A stretch of 64,000 nt of DNA from Paenirhizobium naphthalenivorans (GTDB lineage: Bacteria; Pseudomonadota; Alphaproteobacteria; Rhizobiales; Rhizobiaceae), in contig NZ_BJZP01000023.1 of NCBI RefSeq assembly GCF_007992095.1, forward strand, positions 1 to 64,000, in the 5' to 3' direction. How positions within the stretch are numbered: the stretch's first letter is position 1; the number at the start of each line of letters is the position of its first letter. The notes below the pieces were generated by a model. It did no database searches. It was given only the letters and a program-made list of their open reading frames with translations, and was not told the origin of the DNA. Shown in pieces: positions 44,312 through 53,892 of this stretch. Made by a program: the position numbers and the translations under genes.

Positions 44312-45114
44312 CGTCAACTTAACGGAATGTGGAATTCGATGTGCGATGACGGGCGATGACAGACCGTGATCCACTCTATCGCCGCCATCGCTTTCCGGCT
44401 GAAATCATTGCCCACGCCGTTTGGCTGTATTTCCGTTTCCCTCTTAGCCTGCGGATGGTTGAGGACTTGCTGGCTGCCCGTGGGATCATTGTCTCGCATC
44501 AGACGGTCCGGCTGTGGGCGGAGAAGTTCGGCCGGCATTTCGCCAAAGACATCCGTCGTCGCTCATCCGGCCAGCTTGGAGACAAGTGGCACCTCGATGA
44601 GGTCGTCATTTCGATTCGAGGCAAGAAGCACTGGCTGTGGCGCGCCGTTGACCAGGACGGATTTGTTCTGGAGGTGCTGGTGCAAAGCCGCCGAAATGCC
44701 AAGGCCGCCAAGCGCCTGATGCGCAAGCTCTTGAAGGGCCAGGGACGATCGCCGCGGGTGATGATCACAGACAAGCTGCGATCCTACGCCGCGGCGAAGC
44801 GGGAGATCATGCCGGGTGTCGAGCATCGCTCCCACAAAGGGTTGAATAATCGGGCGGAGAATTCTCACCAGCCAGTCCGGCGGCGAGAACGGATCATGAA
44901 GCGCTTCAAGTCACAGCGACATCTACAACGTTTCGTCTCTATCCATGACCCGATCGCCAACCTATTCCACATCCCGCGCCACGACATCCCTTCCAACCAT
45001 TATCGCGAATTGCGTTCAGCGGCGATGAACCTGTGGGCGAAAATCGCCCGAGCATGACCGACGAACTCGACCGGCGCCATGGTTTGCCCTCGTTGCCGTT
45101 AAGTTTACGACGCC
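44307..45114 (+). mobile_element. IS6-family insertion sequence, 808 bp
   Basis: Terminal repeats of about 19 bp (GGC-TCGT-AACTTAACGG) at both ends. The 8 bases next to each end differ (GTTGCCCG left, TTTAACGG right), so there is no target duplication. This points to a deletion, inversion or replicon fusion through the IS. The element separates livH from a truncated parB. Confidence 0.85.
44356..45057 (+). CDS. IS6-family transposase
   Basis: 233 aa, complete. DDE core: WHLDEVVISIRGKKHWLWRA (first Asp), RVMITDKLRSYAAAKREIMP (second Asp), NNRAENSHQPVRRRERIMKR (Glu). The N-terminal start RHRFPAEIIAHAVWLYFRFP is typical of the family. Confidence 0.93.
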   Translation: MTDRDPLYRRHRFPAEIIAHAVWLYFRFPLSLRMVEDLLAARGIIVSHQTVRLWAEKFGRHFAKDIRRRSSGQLGDKWHLDEVVISIRGKKHWLWRAVDQDGFVLEVLVQSRRNAKAAKRLMRKLLKGQGRSPRVMITDKLRSYAAAKREIMPGVEHRSHKGLNNRAENSHQPVRRRERIMKRFKSQRHLQRFVSIHDPIANLFHIPRHDIPSNHYRELRSAAMNLWAKIARA

Positions 45115-45422
45115 TTTAACGGCTCGCGGGCGATGTTTTCCGCAAACGACTGCATGGCACCCAGATCGTCGGAGGGATCGGCCAGCAGCAGCGGAATTTC
45201 CAAGAGATCCGCGGCGATAGCCTGGGCGGCGCGGCGATGTCCGAAGACGATGATATAGCTGTTGCCGCCCTCCGGATCGAGTTTGACGATCGGTGGCTGA
45301 ACGACGCCGATGGCCCTGATCGATGCGCACAACAGCGCGTCGGACTGGGGTGATGATTTCGAATGACGGGACCGGTCAGGATTGTCCTTCAGGCTGCGCG
45401 GATCGGCTGTAGTCAACTGCAT
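45105..45422 (-). pseudogene. ParB-like protein, truncated by IS6
   Basis: Only about 103 residues remain, of which the last codons come from the IS. The ParB N-terminal (nuclease-like) domain is visible: IRAIGVVQPPIVKLDPEGGN, IIVFGHRRAAQAIAADLLEI. The HTH and dimer domains are missing. RBS AAGAGG and ATG (45422) are intact. In rhizobial plasmids ParB-like genes of several hundred residues are common near ligase and methylase-helicase genes; the missing part was lost with the IS6 event. No partition function is expected. Confidence 0.8.
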
Positions 45423-45738
45423 GGGAATTACCTCTTGAGCTTCGGGCGGACGGACTGTCCTTGCCTCATCTTCTTTTCGAAGACATTTCCCGAACCGCAG
45501 GGCGGGACGGCGGCTGCAATTGCGCCGGAGCAGACCTGGCTTGCGCGCAAGCGAGGCACACCTGCCTTGCGAAGCACGCTGGCCCGGTCTCGGCGACCGA
45601 CGCGATTGAGGGAACCGTCAGCCGTTGGACCGTCCTTGCGAACCGGTTTCCGTCTCCTTTTCCCCCCATCTTTTCCTCCCCTTCTCCATTCCCCGACGAT
45701 GTCATACGATTTTAAGCAATTGCTGCTGAACTCTGGCC
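45423..45738. other. Gene-free stretch between parB remnant and ligase
   Basis: 316 bp between divergent genes. It has a pyrimidine-rich run (45655-45695). No convincing promoter, repeat or RNA was seen; short frames in it have no coding character. Confidence 0.5.
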
Positions 45739-46785
45739 ATGACAAAGCCGCCGCGCAAAAAATCCCAGCCGCTTTTGCGGGAGACGGACGCTCCGATCCG
45801 CTCGCGACCGCGCAAACCACGCGACCCAGCGCAGCCGCAGCTTCCCTTCGACCCGATGCCCGATCGCATCGAACCGTGCCTGGCGCTCTTGAAAGCAAAA
45901 CCGCCACCGGGACCGGACTGGATCTATGAGATCAAATGGGACGGCTATCGTGTGGCTGTTCACATTGAGCCGAACTCGGTGCGGATCATCACACGTGGCG
46001 GTCATGACTGGACCGATAGGTTTCCGGCAATCGCCGCCGCTGCGCGCAAGCTTGGCGTCGGGACCGCCATTCTCGATGGGGAAGCCGTCGTCCTTGATCC
46101 AGAGAGGCGTTCGGATTTTGTGGCGCTGCAGCGTTCACTGGGCGGGCGCGGGGGCAGACAAGCGTTGGGCGATGCTATCCTCTACGCATTCGACCTGTTG
46201 TATTTCGATGGCCATGACCTGACGAAGATGGAGCTTTCTGGACGTCGTCACCTGCTGGAACACCTGATTGGCGAAAGCAAAGGAGCGATCCGCGTCTCCG
46301 AGGTGCTCGAAGCCGATGGCGCGACACTTCTGGCGGCCGCGCGCGAACACGGTCTGGAAGGCATCATCGCCAAGCACCGCGACAGCACCTACCGCTCGGG
46401 TCGCCTGGGCGACTGGCTGAAGATCAAATGCATCCAGAGCGACAGTTTCGTGATTGTCGGATACGAACCATCCACCGCGGCACGCGGCGGGATCGGCAGC
46501 CTGCTGCTCGCGGCCTACCAGGGTGCTGCGTTCGTCTATGTCGGGTCGGTCGGGACTGGCTTCAAAGAGAAAGAGGCAATGGAACTGCGCCGGATGCTGG
46601 ACACGCTGAAGACCAGGCGTGCTCCGATTGCGGTCGACAAGAAGGGGGTCGTCTTCGTTCAACCGACACTGATTGCCGAGATCGAATACCGCGCCTGGAC
46701 CGACGACGGCAAATTGCGACATGGCTCGTACAAGGGCCTGCGGAAGCTGCAGGACAACGCGGCGATCTACAAACTCGCGGATTAG
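45739..46785 (+). CDS. ATP-dependent DNA ligase, LigD type
   Basis: 348 aa. Adenylation domain with motif I EIKWDGYR (nucleophile K66), then ILDGEAVVLD, LYFDGHDL, LEGIIAKHRDSTYRSGR and DWLKIKCIQ; OB-fold domain from about residue 230 (FVIVGYEPS). It matches the ligase part of LigD without polymerase or 3'-phosphoesterase parts, as found in many plasmid copies that work in non-homologous end joining with Ku. No ku gene is present here. The ATG at 45739 has no strong RBS; the first 45 residues are basic and disordered. Confidence 0.9.
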   Translation: MTKPPRKKSQPLLRETDAPIRSRPRKPRDPAQPQLPFDPMPDRIEPCLALLKAKPPPGPDWIYEIKWDGYRVAVHIEPNSVRIITRGGHDWTDRFPAIAAAARKLGVGTAILDGEAVVLDPERRSDFVALQRSLGGRGGRQALGDAILYAFDLLYFDGHDLTKMELSGRRHLLEHLIGESKGAIRVSEVLEADGATLLAAAREHGLEGIIAKHRDSTYRSGRLGDWLKIKCIQSDSFVIVGYEPSTAARGGIGSLLLAAYQGAAFVYVGSVGTGFKEKEAMELRRMLDTLKTRRAPIAVDKKGVVFVQPTLIAEIEYRAWTDDGKLRHGSYKGLRKLQDNAAIYKLAD

Positions 46786-46997
46786 CATCAGCTCGGAGCG
46801 TCCGTGTCGCAGCAGACTTGTGCACAACCACAAATTCGAAGCGTAGAAGCAGGTGTCGGACGCTGAATATCTCACCCGACACGGGACTGGTGGTCATGCG
46901 GCCTATTGGGACAAAGGTGTGATGATACCTGCAGGATTGGATGTTCGCGGCAGTTGGGGTATGAGGCTGGACCTCACAACTAACCGCGGGTATAACC

Positions 46998-47026
46998 TTG
47001 ACAGCATATAACTCTGAGATCATATT
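46998..47026 (+). promoter_or_regulatory. Possible promoter of the higBA-type pair
   Basis: TTGACA (46998-47003) followed after 19 bases by an AT-rich TATTAT that overlaps the start codon region. Spacing is long and the start would be nearly leaderless; low certainty. Confidence 0.3.
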
Positions 47027-47398
47027 ATGACAAAGGAATGGGCAGTTCTGCTCCACGACGAGTTCGACCCGGAATTTTCGGCGCTGCCTGAGGAAGTCCA
47101 GGACGAAATCTTCGCGGCACTGCCGCTTCTGAAAGCTTATGGTCCGCAGCTGGGTCGTCCATACGCCGATACGCTCAAGGGATCGGCACACGCGAATATG
47201 AAGGAATTGCGGTTCAAGGCTGCAGACGGTGTCTGGCGACTGGCTTACGCGTTCGATCCCGAGCGCCGGGCAATCCTTCTGGTCGCAGGCAATAAATCGG
47301 GCCGTAGCCAGACGCGGTTCTACAAAGTGCTGATCGCAAAAGCTGATCAGCGATTGACACAGCACCTCGACGCAATGAAGGAGAAAAAGAATGGCTAG
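47027..47398 (+). CDS. RelE/HigB-type toxin
   Basis: 123 aa, basic at both ends. Gp49/HigB-like features: LPEEVQDEIFAALPLLKAYG, PYADTLKGSAHANMKELRFK, WRLAYAFDPERRAILLVAGN, SGRSQTRFYKVLI. Such toxins cut mRNA on the ribosome. The toxin gene comes before the antitoxin and overlaps it by 8 bases, the HigBA order. It stabilises the plasmid or acts in stress; inferred from the family. Confidence 0.88.
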   Translation: MTKEWAVLLHDEFDPEFSALPEEVQDEIFAALPLLKAYGPQLGRPYADTLKGSAHANMKELRFKAADGVWRLAYAFDPERRAILLVAGNKSGRSQTRFYKVLIAKADQRLTQHLDAMKEKKNG

Positions 47399-47768
47399 AT
47401 CATTGGATGACGTCCTTCAGGGCCTTCCTGCGAAACGTCGCGAACGGCTCGAACAGCTGGGTAATGAGCGGCTTGAGGAATACCGGACGCTGCAGGATCT
47501 GCGCAAGGCGCGCGACCTCACCCAGGTCCGTATGGCCGAAACGCTCGGTGTAAAACAGGAAAATATTTCGCGTCTGGAAAAGCGAAGCGATCTGCTTCTG
47601 TCCACGTTGCGCAGTTATGTCGGGGCCATGGGCGGCACCCTGGAACTTGTCGCCCGTTTCCCGGATAGGCATCCGGTCGTCCTGTCCTCCTTGTTCGATG
47701 ATGATGCAGGGCCTGTCACAAAAAACCCGGCAAGATCTCGTGCCAAAAAACAGCGCTCTGCTGCCTGA
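47391..47768 (+). CDS. XRE-family antitoxin (HigA-like)
   Basis: 125 aa. Helix-turn-helix at about 40-95: LRKARDLTQVRMAETLGVKQ, ENISRLEKRSDLLLSTLRSY. It would neutralise the preceding toxin and repress the pair. A basic tail (ARSRAKKQRSAA). A hairpin follows at 47824. Confidence 0.9.
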   Translation: MARSLDDVLQGLPAKRRERLEQLGNERLEEYRTLQDLRKARDLTQVRMAETLGVKQENISRLEKRSDLLLSTLRSYVGAMGGTLELVARFPDRHPVVLSSLFDDDAGPVTKNPARSRAKKQRSAA

Positions 47769-47823
47769 CTGGCGGCTAAAGAATTGAGGTCCAATGGCAA
47801 AAAGTGCCCACGCACTTGAAACC

Positions 47824-47859
47824 GAAAGGGCGCTCGACCCTTTCGGGGAGCGCCCTTTC
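47824..47859. terminator. Likely bidirectional terminator between the TA pair and the methylase-helicase
   Basis: Perfect 12-bp arms (GAAAGGGCGCTC at 47824-47835, complement at 47848-47859), 12-base loop, lying between two convergent genes. The T-runs are short. Confidence 0.6.
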
Positions 47860-47978
47860 CGACCCGGACAGTTTCAAACGCGCGGCAATCGCCACTGCAG
47901 GAAACCATCGAAACGGGTGATGACCGATAGATGTGTATGGTCCGACCCCGTTTCAAGTGACGGTGAATATGCCGTTTT

Positions 47979-50900
47979 CTATGCGGCTTCCTGGCGATCC
48001 TCCTCTGTTTCATCGGCGGTTGCCGCAAGATCCCTTTCGATCTCGTCCAGATGGCTCAGTTTGAGTTCGAGCTCGGCTTCGAATGAGAAGCTCTCTCCCA
48101 AACGCGGCGTATAGGAGGCGAGACGTCGTTTCGCATCGACGAGCCTATTGCGATGGTTCTCGCGTTCCTGTTCAAACCCGCCAAGCGCATGTTCGAGCCG
48201 CGAGATCGCGCCGATCGGCGTGGTGGTGACGGCCAAATCGATCTCGTAGTCTCCACCTGTGCGTTGGAGCAGGGTGTCATAGCGATAACCATCCTTGCCA
48301 AACCTCTCGCCATGATAGGCAAGATCGAAGCCGCCGATCGTGGCGATGATCACCTCTTTCTCCTCCTGAAGCTGAACCAGCGTCAGAATCTCTTTCATCA
48401 GCGCGCGGCCAGCGAGTTTGCGCTCGTCGAATGTGTCTTCACCGACTTGCATGACAAAGGCGTCGCCAGTTGTCGGGACCAGCCGCTCTATGTCCTTGCC
48501 CACATCCTCGATCCGGCGGCTGGAAAGCTCGATGTCCCGTTCGGCGTCACGGATCTGTCGGCGGATCGCGTGCTGATCGTCGATATGGGCGGCCCGCAGT
48601 CGGTCGAGACGGGCAATCTCGGCCTCCAGTCCCGCCTTCTGCATCAGCCGCTCGTCGCCGGACGCGATGGCCTTGGCCATGGCAAACTGGTTGGCCTGCC
48701 CCTCGCCCATATCCTCAAGCCGTCGAACGCTGGTGTCGCCTGACAGGGCGGCGGCGATGAAACGAGCCTTGCGCTCATTGTTCTGCCACATGGTGGCGTC
48801 GAGACTGCCGAGCGTTGCGTAGGCGAAGACGTCGACCTCATCGTGCTGGTTGCCCTGGCGGATGATGCGGCCCTCGCGCTGCTCGATCTGCGATGGCAGC
48901 CATGGCACATCAAGGTGATGCAGGGCTTTCAAACGAGCCTGGACATTGACGCCGGTGCCCATGGTTTCCGACGAGCCGATCAGCACGCGCACCTTTCCGG
49001 CATTGAAGTTGTTAAACAGCCGCTGCTTGGCGTCCGACTTCTTGTAGTCCTGCATGAAGGCAATCTCAGAGGCCGGCACGCCAAGCCGCACGAGTTCATC
49101 GCGCATCCAGCGATAGGCGGAAAAGCCCCGCGTCGCCTCGACATTGATCGTGCCGAGATCGGAGAAGATCAACTGGCCGGCGCCCGGCCGTTCGAACGGC
49201 TTGCCGTCCTTGCGACGATACTCCGCCTCTCCGGTTTCCTGCCAGATCCGGTGGGTGTTCGTGACCAGCGCGTTCAGCTTGTTGGCGGTCTCGTTGCCCA
49301 TCGCCTGATCGACCAGCCGCAGATCGATCGCCGCATGGCGGCCGTCGGTTATGACCGACAGCAGGATGTCGTCGCCGGGCTTGGCCGGGCCATCGCGCAT
49401 CTCGATCGCCTTGATCCGAGCGTCCAGCTGTTTCTGGTAGGACTTGAAAGCGGCCGTCGGCTCGGCGGTAACGATCTGGCGCTTGCCGCCGGAGACGTCG
49501 GGCACCTTCACATAGGTCCTGAGATCCGCTGACAGCACAACGTCGGCAAACGACCGGAACATGGCGATCAGTTCCGGCACATTGACGAACTGGCTGAAGC
49601 GGGTGACCGGCTTGTATTTGCCCGACGGCTGCAGTTCGAGTTCGGTCGAGGTATCGCCGAAGGTCGAGGCCCAGGCATCGAACTCATGCAGACCACGTTC
49701 CGACAATGCTGCCGGATCCATCATCCGCTGCACGGAGAACATTTCGCCGAGCGTGTTGGTGATCGGCGTGCCCGACGCCAGCACCAGCGCCCTGCCGGGG
49801 TTTTTCGTCTCGATGAAGCGGGATTTGACGAACAGGTCCCAGGCCCGCTGCGAGCCGTTCGGATCCACACCGCGCAGCGTCGACATATTGGTGGCAAAGG
49901 ACAGCTTTCGAAATTCCTGCGCCTCGTCGACGATGATCTGGTCGATCCCGAGCTCCGAGACGGTCAGCAGGTCGTCCTTGCGCGTTGCCAGCGCTTCGAG
50001 CCGTTCCTTGTGGCCCTCTTTCATGCGCTCGATGCGCTTGCGCGACAGCCGATCCTGGCTATCGACCTTGACCAGCAGGTCCTCGTAGAGCTCGAGCTCA
50101 TCCTGGATCATCTGCGCTTCAAAGGCCGAGGGCACCGATATAAATCGGAACGCCGAATGGGTGATGATGATGGCGTCCCAGTTGGCGGTCGCTGCCCGCG
50201 ACAGGAAGCGTTGGCGCTTGTCCTTGACGAAATTCGTCTCGTCGGCGACCAGGATGCGGGCATTCGGATAAAGCGCCAGGAATTCACGCGCCGCCTGGGC
50301 GAGGCAATGGCCGGGCACGACCAGCATGGCCTTCGAAATCAGCCCGAGCCGGCGCTGCTCGATGATCGCAGCCGCCATGGTCAGCGTCTTTCCGGCACCG
50401 ACGGCATGGGCGAGATAGGTGGCGCCTGCCGAAATAACCCGCCAGATGCCGCGTTTCTGATGCCTATAAAGAGAAAAGGCGCCTGAGGCGCCGGGGAGTT
50501 GCAGGTGATCACCGTTGAAAGATCGCGGCGCGATATTGTTGAAGGTGTCGTTATAGACGCGCGCCAGCCGGTCGGTGCGATCTGGATCCGACCAGATCCA
50601 GGATTGGAAAGCGGTCTTGATCTTGGCGAGCTTTTCCTTGGCGGCTTCCGTCTCCACCGTGTTCAGCACTCGTCGCTCGGTCTCGCCGTCGCGGACGGTG
50701 TCGAAGATCTGCGGGACAGACGAGTTCAGGGCGTCGGAGAGAAGCTGGCCGGCATGGCGGCGGTGCGTGCCCCATTCCGTCGTGCCAGCAGCCGACCATT
50801 CGAGTTGACGGGCATTGACCGTCCAGGTCGCCAGTTCCGGCAGGTGGTGGATGGAGATGTCGGCGTCCATCGTCTGTTTGACGAAGGCCACGACGTCACC

Positions 50901-53060
50901 GGACGGGATCCAGGGCGCACCGAGGCGTGCGGTGATATCCGAGGGCCTGAGATCGGCGGGCTGGACGCGCTCCAGCGCTGCGACGTTGCGCTGAAAGGCC
51001 GGATCTAGGTCCGCGGCGGCGCGTGCAGTTACCAGTTTCGAGCGGACTGCGCCGGACAAATAGGCATCTGACATCTGCCAGGAGCCATTGGACGGATCGC
51101 GGAAGATTGCGTCCGCCAGCTCGCTGATAACATCCTCAACGTGGAGGTGCAGCAGCTCGGCGACATGATCGAGATCGACATGGCCGCGCTCGTTGAGCAC
51201 CACGGCGAGCGAATCAAGCGCCGAAGTAATGATAGGTGCCGGAGGCGGAGCGATGACGCGTTCGGTAAAGATCGGCCCGGGCTTGGCGGTGTTGGTCTCG
51301 AGATCGTAGTCCTCGATCGAGGCCACCAGCCAGCAATCGGGATCGTCGAGGAAAGGCGCGATATTTGGCCGGCGATGGACCTCCCTGACCTCACCGGTTT
51401 CCGGATCCTCCGATGTCGAAACGGAGGTGAAGTTGATCGGGCCGAATTCGCGCACGAAACTCGACCAGGCGATGCGCAGCGCGACCTGCGCCTTTTGCCA
51501 GGGCTGGTCGCGCTCCTGAAGCTTGAGGATGAGCCGGACCGCATCGCGGATCGGGATGAGCTTTCGGATGATCAGGGCGTGCTTGGCGAAGATGCCGTCG
51601 GTGCTGCGGCCTTTCCTGACTTCGACCGGAACAGCGAGCCCGTCCACCACCTGCATCAGCGCCGTGGCCTTGCCGATGAAATAGCTGCCTTCGCGAACCT
51701 TGGGATCATCCGGGCGCTCTGTCATGGCTTCCGCGACTTCATCCTCAAGGGCGAAGTCGATTGTGGAAGCCTCACCGTCATAGACCCCGGCCGGGAGCTG
51801 ACTGATTGCGGCGTTCAGGTTCGTTTCAAGATCATCACCAATCGGGAGGCATGTGTATGTTTCGCCGAAGGGACCTGTCGTAATCGCATGGCGTCCCAGC
51901 ACCATCTCGGGATGATCGGCGAACCACCTGTTGATACGGACGCTGTCGCCCTCACCTTCCACCTTTACATCCGCGAGATCGACCCATCTGTCGTCTCCAA
52001 CCTGCTCGTCGGCGCGGCGCTTCCGGAAGAAGAGGATATCAACGACAACATCCGTGCCCGCGTCTGCACGAAAACTGCCCTCGGGCAGGCGGATTGCTCC
52101 GACAAGATCGGCCATGCCGGCGATGTGGTCGCGGGCACGGGCGTCGGCCTTGTCCATGGTGCCGGACGACGTCGCAAAGGCGGCAAGCCCGCCAGGCTTC
52201 AGCCGGTGGATGGACTTGGTGATGAAATAGTCATGCAGCCGCAAGCCGAGAGAGCGGAAGGCCGGGTCACTCTTCACCGTTCGGTCGGAAAACGGCGGGT
52301 TGCCGATCGCCAGATCGAAATGCGCCGGCAACTCCGTCCGGGCGAAATCGCCTGACATGATCCTGGCCCGTGGTTGCAGCAGGCGGACAATGCGGGCGGT
52401 GACCGGATCAAGCTCGATACCGGTGACATGGCTTACCTTGGAGAGAGCATCCGGCATCAGCGCCGGAAACATGCCCGTGCCGATACCCGGCTCCAGGATC
52501 CGTCCACCATCGAACCCCATGCGGACCAGGCCCGACCAGATGGCACGAACGATAAACTCCGGCGTGAAGTGGGCATATTGGGTGCAGCGCGCCAGAGATG
52601 CGTAGTCCCCTGCCGCGACGGCGCTTTCCAGATTGCCGCCGAGCTCCTCCCAGCCTTTGCGAAATGCCTCGTCGCCCGGACGCCGGAATATGCCGTTGGC
52701 CAGGTCCGACGCGCCGAAGCCGGTGAACTTGATCAATCTGGCCTGCTGGTCAGGACGAGCCGGCAGGCCCTGACGCTCGATCTCGTTGGCCAGCAGGATG
52801 GCGGCAATATTGTCTCGTGCCCGGTCGCGCCACGATTTTGCGAGACCGCGAGAACCCTCCAGCCGAAAATCGACCTTCGCCCGCGTCTGCGCTTTGGACT
52901 TTGGTTCTTTGCGAACATGTGCGGTCAGCGCCGGCGTCGACGGCGGCGGGTCGATATCGGCCCCGAACTCTGCTGCGAAACCCGGCAGGCAGAGATCGAA
53001 ACCGGATGCGAGAGCTGTATTGCCGAACAGGTCGATGGTGAAAGGATCACTATGCGCCAT
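47979..53060 (-). CDS. Giant N6-adenine methylase / SNF2-like helicase fusion
   Basis: 1,693 aa. Domain order: methylase (SAM motif ILEPGIGTGMF at about 188-198; catalytic NPPF at 254-257), a middle region of unknown role, then helicase motor 1 (Walker A AVGAGKTLTM, about 887; Walker B-like IIVDEAQEFRKL, about 1043) and motor 2 (GVNVQARLKALHHLDVPWLP, SQIEQREGRIIRQG, about 1375-1400), and a C-terminal coiled region. The plan resembles phage P1 DarB and related plasmid proteins that may protect incoming DNA from restriction; that role is inferred. ATG 53060 with AGGAG 6 bases upstream. All motifs are intact, with no stop or frameshift over 5 kb. It is upstream of no close partner. Confidence 0.88.
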   Translation of the reverse strand: MAHSDPFTIDLFGNTALASGFDLCLPGFAAEFGADIDPPPSTPALTAHVRKEPKSKAQTRAKVDFRLEGSRGLAKSWRDRARDNIAAILLANEIERQGLPARPDQQARLIKFTGFGASDLANGIFRRPGDEAFRKGWEELGGNLESAVAAGDYASLARCTQYAHFTPEFIVRAIWSGLVRMGFDGGRILEPGIGTGMFPALMPDALSKVSHVTGIELDPVTARIVRLLQPRARIMSGDFARTELPAHFDLAIGNPPFSDRTVKSDPAFRSLGLRLHDYFITKSIHRLKPGGLAAFATSSGTMDKADARARDHIAGMADLVGAIRLPEGSFRADAGTDVVVDILFFRKRRADEQVGDDRWVDLADVKVEGEGDSVRINRWFADHPEMVLGRHAITTGPFGETYTCLPIGDDLETNLNAAISQLPAGVYDGEASTIDFALEDEVAEAMTERPDDPKVREGSYFIGKATALMQVVDGLAVPVEVRKGRSTDGIFAKHALIIRKLIPIRDAVRLILKLQERDQPWQKAQVALRIAWSSFVREFGPINFTSVSTSEDPETGEVREVHRRPNIAPFLDDPDCWLVASIEDYDLETNTAKPGPIFTERVIAPPPAPIITSALDSLAVVLNERGHVDLDHVAELLHLHVEDVISELADAIFRDPSNGSWQMSDAYLSGAVRSKLVTARAAADLDPAFQRNVAALERVQPADLRPSDITARLGAPWIPSGDVVAFVKQTMDADISIHHLPELATWTVNARQLEWSAAGTTEWGTHRRHAGQLLSDALNSSVPQIFDTVRDGETERRVLNTVETEAAKEKLAKIKTAFQSWIWSDPDRTDRLARVYNDTFNNIAPRSFNGDHLQLPGASGAFSLYRHQKRGIWRVISAGATYLAHAVGAGKTLTMAAAIIEQRRLGLISKAMLVVPGHCLAQAAREFLALYPNARILVADETNFVKDKRQRFLSRAATANWDAIIITHSAFRFISVPSAFEAQMIQDELELYEDLLVKVDSQDRLSRKRIERMKEGHKERLEALATRKDDLLTVSELGIDQIIVDEAQEFRKLSFATNMSTLRGVDPNGSQRAWDLFVKSRFIETKNPGRALVLASGTPITNTLGEMFSVQRMMDPAALSERGLHEFDAWASTFGDTSTELELQPSGKYKPVTRFSQFVNVPELIAMFRSFADVVLSADLRTYVKVPDVSGGKRQIVTAEPTAAFKSYQKQLDARIKAIEMRDGPAKPGDDILLSVITDGRHAAIDLRLVDQAMGNETANKLNALVTNTHRIWQETGEAEYRRKDGKPFERPGAGQLIFSDLGTINVEATRGFSAYRWMRDELVRLGVPASEIAFMQDYKKSDAKQRLFNNFNAGKVRVLIGSSETMGTGVNVQARLKALHHLDVPWLPSQIEQREGRIIRQGNQHDEVDVFAYATLGSLDATMWQNNERKARFIAAALSGDTSVRRLEDMGEGQANQFAMAKAIASGDERLMQKAGLEAEIARLDRLRAAHIDDQHAIRRQIRDAERDIELSSRRIEDVGKDIERLVPTTGDAFVMQVGEDTFDERKLAGRALMKEILTLVQLQEEKEVIIATIGGFDLAYHGERFGKDGYRYDTLLQRTGGDYEIDLAVTTTPIGAISRLEHALGGFEQERENHRNRLVDAKRRLASYTPRLGESFSFEAELELKLSHLDEIERDLAATADETEEDRQEAA

Positions 53061-53157
53061 TGGAAACTCCTGTGAGTGGGCGCGCCGAGGCACACTCGCG
53101 GGAAGAAGCGGTGTTGCCAGGCTGCGGATGGTGGAGGTTTGGAAGTGAAGGCTGCCG

Positions 53158-53763
53158 TCAGGCAGCGATGGTTTCCGGCAAAAGACGGAATTGTACAGGC
53201 AGCTTGGCAGCGATCTCCTCGTCGGTCAGATCGTCGAGCAGTTTCCAGATCTTGCCTTCAGCAGAGGGGTAAACGAGCACGATCTGGCGATTGCGCAGAT
53301 CGGCTGGAAAGCGCTTGTCGGCATAGCCGCGGAAATCCGGACCTGTCGCACTCCAAATATGATCGAGCTTTTCCTGTCGGTTCATGGCGCGCACCGGGCG
53401 GGATTCGCGGGCGATGATCTCGGCGCGCATCCGGGCGGGCGACTGGCGATCGCCCAGGTCGCAATAGCCGTGAAACCAGCGGGAGCGATCGTCGATCGTC
53501 AGCGCAAAGAACACGCTGGTGACGCTGGCGGCCAGAAACTCGCGCATGGCGAACATGTCCCCGCGATAGAAAAGCGGCGGCAAGATCTCGAACATATGAT
53601 CGTGGTCCGCTTCTGTGATTTCGAACCATTCGCCGACATAGCGCCTGCCGGAAATACGGTCATCGTCGAATGGCGACTGGCTGTGGCGGTTGAACAGGGC
53701 GTACATCTCGTGGCGGGTGGCGACGCCTTCGAATACTTTGCGGATGGTGGGAGGATTAAACAT
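53158..53763 (-). CDS. DUF1419-type plasmid protein
   Basis: 201 aa. Features typical of this family: RHEMYALFNRHSQSPFDDDR, YVGEWFEITEADHDHMFEIL, PPLFYRGDMFAMREFLAASV, FFALTIDDRSRWFHGYCDL. No signal peptide. It is placed upstream of the methylase-helicase on the same strand (97 bases apart), a common neighbourhood on rhizobial plasmids. The family name is from memory and its function is unknown. Confidence 0.75.
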   Translation of the reverse strand: MFNPPTIRKVFEGVATRHEMYALFNRHSQSPFDDDRISGRRYVGEWFEITEADHDHMFEILPPLFYRGDMFAMREFLAASVTSVFFALTIDDRSRWFHGYCDLGDRQSPARMRAEIIARESRPVRAMNRQEKLDHIWSATGPDFRGYADKRFPADLRNRQIVLVYPSAEGKIWKLLDDLTDEEIAAKLPVQFRLLPETIAA

Positions 53764-53892
53764 CTGCGGCTCCTTGGGGTTGCGACTGAAGCGAAGCCTG
53801 ATCGACCTCTCTGTTCAGTCCTTTGATCACCCCTCCTCAGCCGGCGCTTCGCGGGCAGCGGGTCAAGGGCCGCCGTCAGGCGGGCGGCAGCT

